A DNA stretch of 5,726 nt from Planctomycetota bacterium (GTDB lineage Bacteria; Planctomycetota; Phycisphaerae; UBA1845), in contig JADFRO010000212.1 in assembly GCA_022561255.1 (NCBI GenBank), positions 1-5,726 on the forward strand. The letters run 5' to 3'. The notes below the pieces were generated by a model. It saw only the letters and a program-made list of their open reading frames with translations. It had not been told where the DNA came from and made no database searches. The translations under genes and the position numbers were made by a program. Positions 5,162 to 5,726 of the stretch are shown piece by piece (the stretch's first letter is position 1; each line of letters begins with the position of its first letter).

Positions 5162-5726
5162 TATACGGCCAGCGACGCGATGATGTCGCAGCCGCGTTTG
5201 AGCTTGTCAACATCCGCAGCGTAGCTAATGCGGAAGTGGGTATCTCGCTCGCTGAAGACCTCTCCGGGAATCATCAGGAGCTTGCGCGTGATCGCCGAGT
5301 CGACAAAGGACGTCGCTGAGGCGAACCGGGCCGGTGCTTTTGCAAAAACGTAAAAGCCGCCCGACGGTCGAACGAACTCGACGACGCCCTTGAGTCGATC
5401 ACAAATGAGGTCGCGCCGGTCCCGGTACGCTTCGATCTGTTCCGACATGTCGGTATCCATCGCGGCGAGCGCGCCGTACTGGGCCGGTTGTGGCGCGCAC
5501 ACGAAGGTGAATTGCTGTAACTTGGCCATCTCGGTGATCACGTCGGTGGGACCGGCTGCGTACCCCAGGCGCAGGCCCGTAAGTGCATAAGACTTGCCGT
5601 ATCCGCGGAGTAGCACGGTACGCTCGGGAGCGTATTGCACCGGACTCGCCGCGGGTCCGTCGTAGGTCAACATGGTGTAGATTTCGTCGCTGACGATGAG
5701 CAGATTATGCTTCTTCGCCAGATCAG
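5161..5726 (-). CDS. Class I/II PLP-dependent aminotransferase, C-terminal part (start beyond window)
   Basis: The frame enters from the right edge and ends at TAG 5163-5161, showing 187 residues, about half of a normal 380-400-residue enzyme. Fold type I landmarks are in order: SDEIY (Asp codon 5688-5686, which pairs with the pyridine nitrogen of PLP), the Schiff-base lysine in GYGKSYALTG (codon 5595-5593), the phosphate-contacting Arg in GLRLGY (5571-5569), and the substrate-carboxylate Arg in HFRISYA (5232-5230). All are intact, so the enzyme should be active. The closest well-known relatives are the aspartate/aromatic/alanine aminotransferase group (AspC/AlaT-like); the substrate cannot be set from this part. 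No partner gene is visible because the upstream side is outside the window. The family call is sure; specificity is not. Confidence 0.93.
   Translation of the reverse strand, partial: DLAKKHNLLIVSDEIYTMLTYDGPAASPVQYAPERTVLLRGYGKSYALTGLRLGYAAGPTDVITEMAKLQQFTFVCAPQPAQYGALAAMDTDMSEQIEAYRDRRDLICDRLKGVVEFVRPSGGFYVFAKAPARFASATSFVDSAITRKLLMIPGEVFSERDTHFRISYAADVDKLKRGCDIIASLAV

Overview
The window reads as chromosomal DNA of a planctomycete or close relative, probably environmental. Three things point there: a very short stand-alone 5S rRNA gene not linked to 23S, exported proteins of planctomycete style (a concanavalin/LamG-like protein with a 'WDFMRYG...GEQIVAS' segment), and moderately high GC with mixed ATG/GTG/TTG starts. 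The assignment is an inference; no 16S or marker tree is available.

Layout. Positions 1-707 (minus) hold the N-terminal 235 residues of an exported LamG-like protein with a GTG start; its frame is open across the whole region. Positions 708-903 form a divergent spacer with a candidate promoter and a stem-loop. Positions 904-1506 (plus) encode a PilZ domain fused to a four-cysteine zinc ribbon. Convergent to it, 1631-2470 (minus) encodes an exported propeller-like protein. The 273-bp spacer 2471-2743 carries a possible 35-codon ORF and divergent promoters. The central unit is a c-di-AMP module: a membrane diadenylate cyclase (cdaA-like, 2744-3736) overlapping a YbbR-domain regulator (cdaR-like, 3714-4739). 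Just downstream is a self-contained 5S rRNA unit: promoter 4767-4794, gene 4801-4905, terminator 4913-4939. Then comes a 32-residue hydrophobic microprotein with a strong Shine-Dalgarno sequence (5048-5146), convergent with the 3' part of a class I aminotransferase (5161-5726, minus), cut by the window edge.

How the parts relate. cdaA and cdaR are translationally coupled and probably act as an enzyme/regulator pair at the membrane. The usual third partner, glmM, is absent; the next gene is 5S rRNA. The PilZ protein suggests a c-di-GMP effector near a c-di-AMP synthase, but the two are in different transcription units and a functional link is not shown. The least explained items are the 32-residue membrane peptide, the monocistronic minimal 5S gene, the DGA-to-DLG change in the cyclase and the PilZ-zinc ribbon fusion. 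I saw no mobile element, CRISPR array or tRNA.
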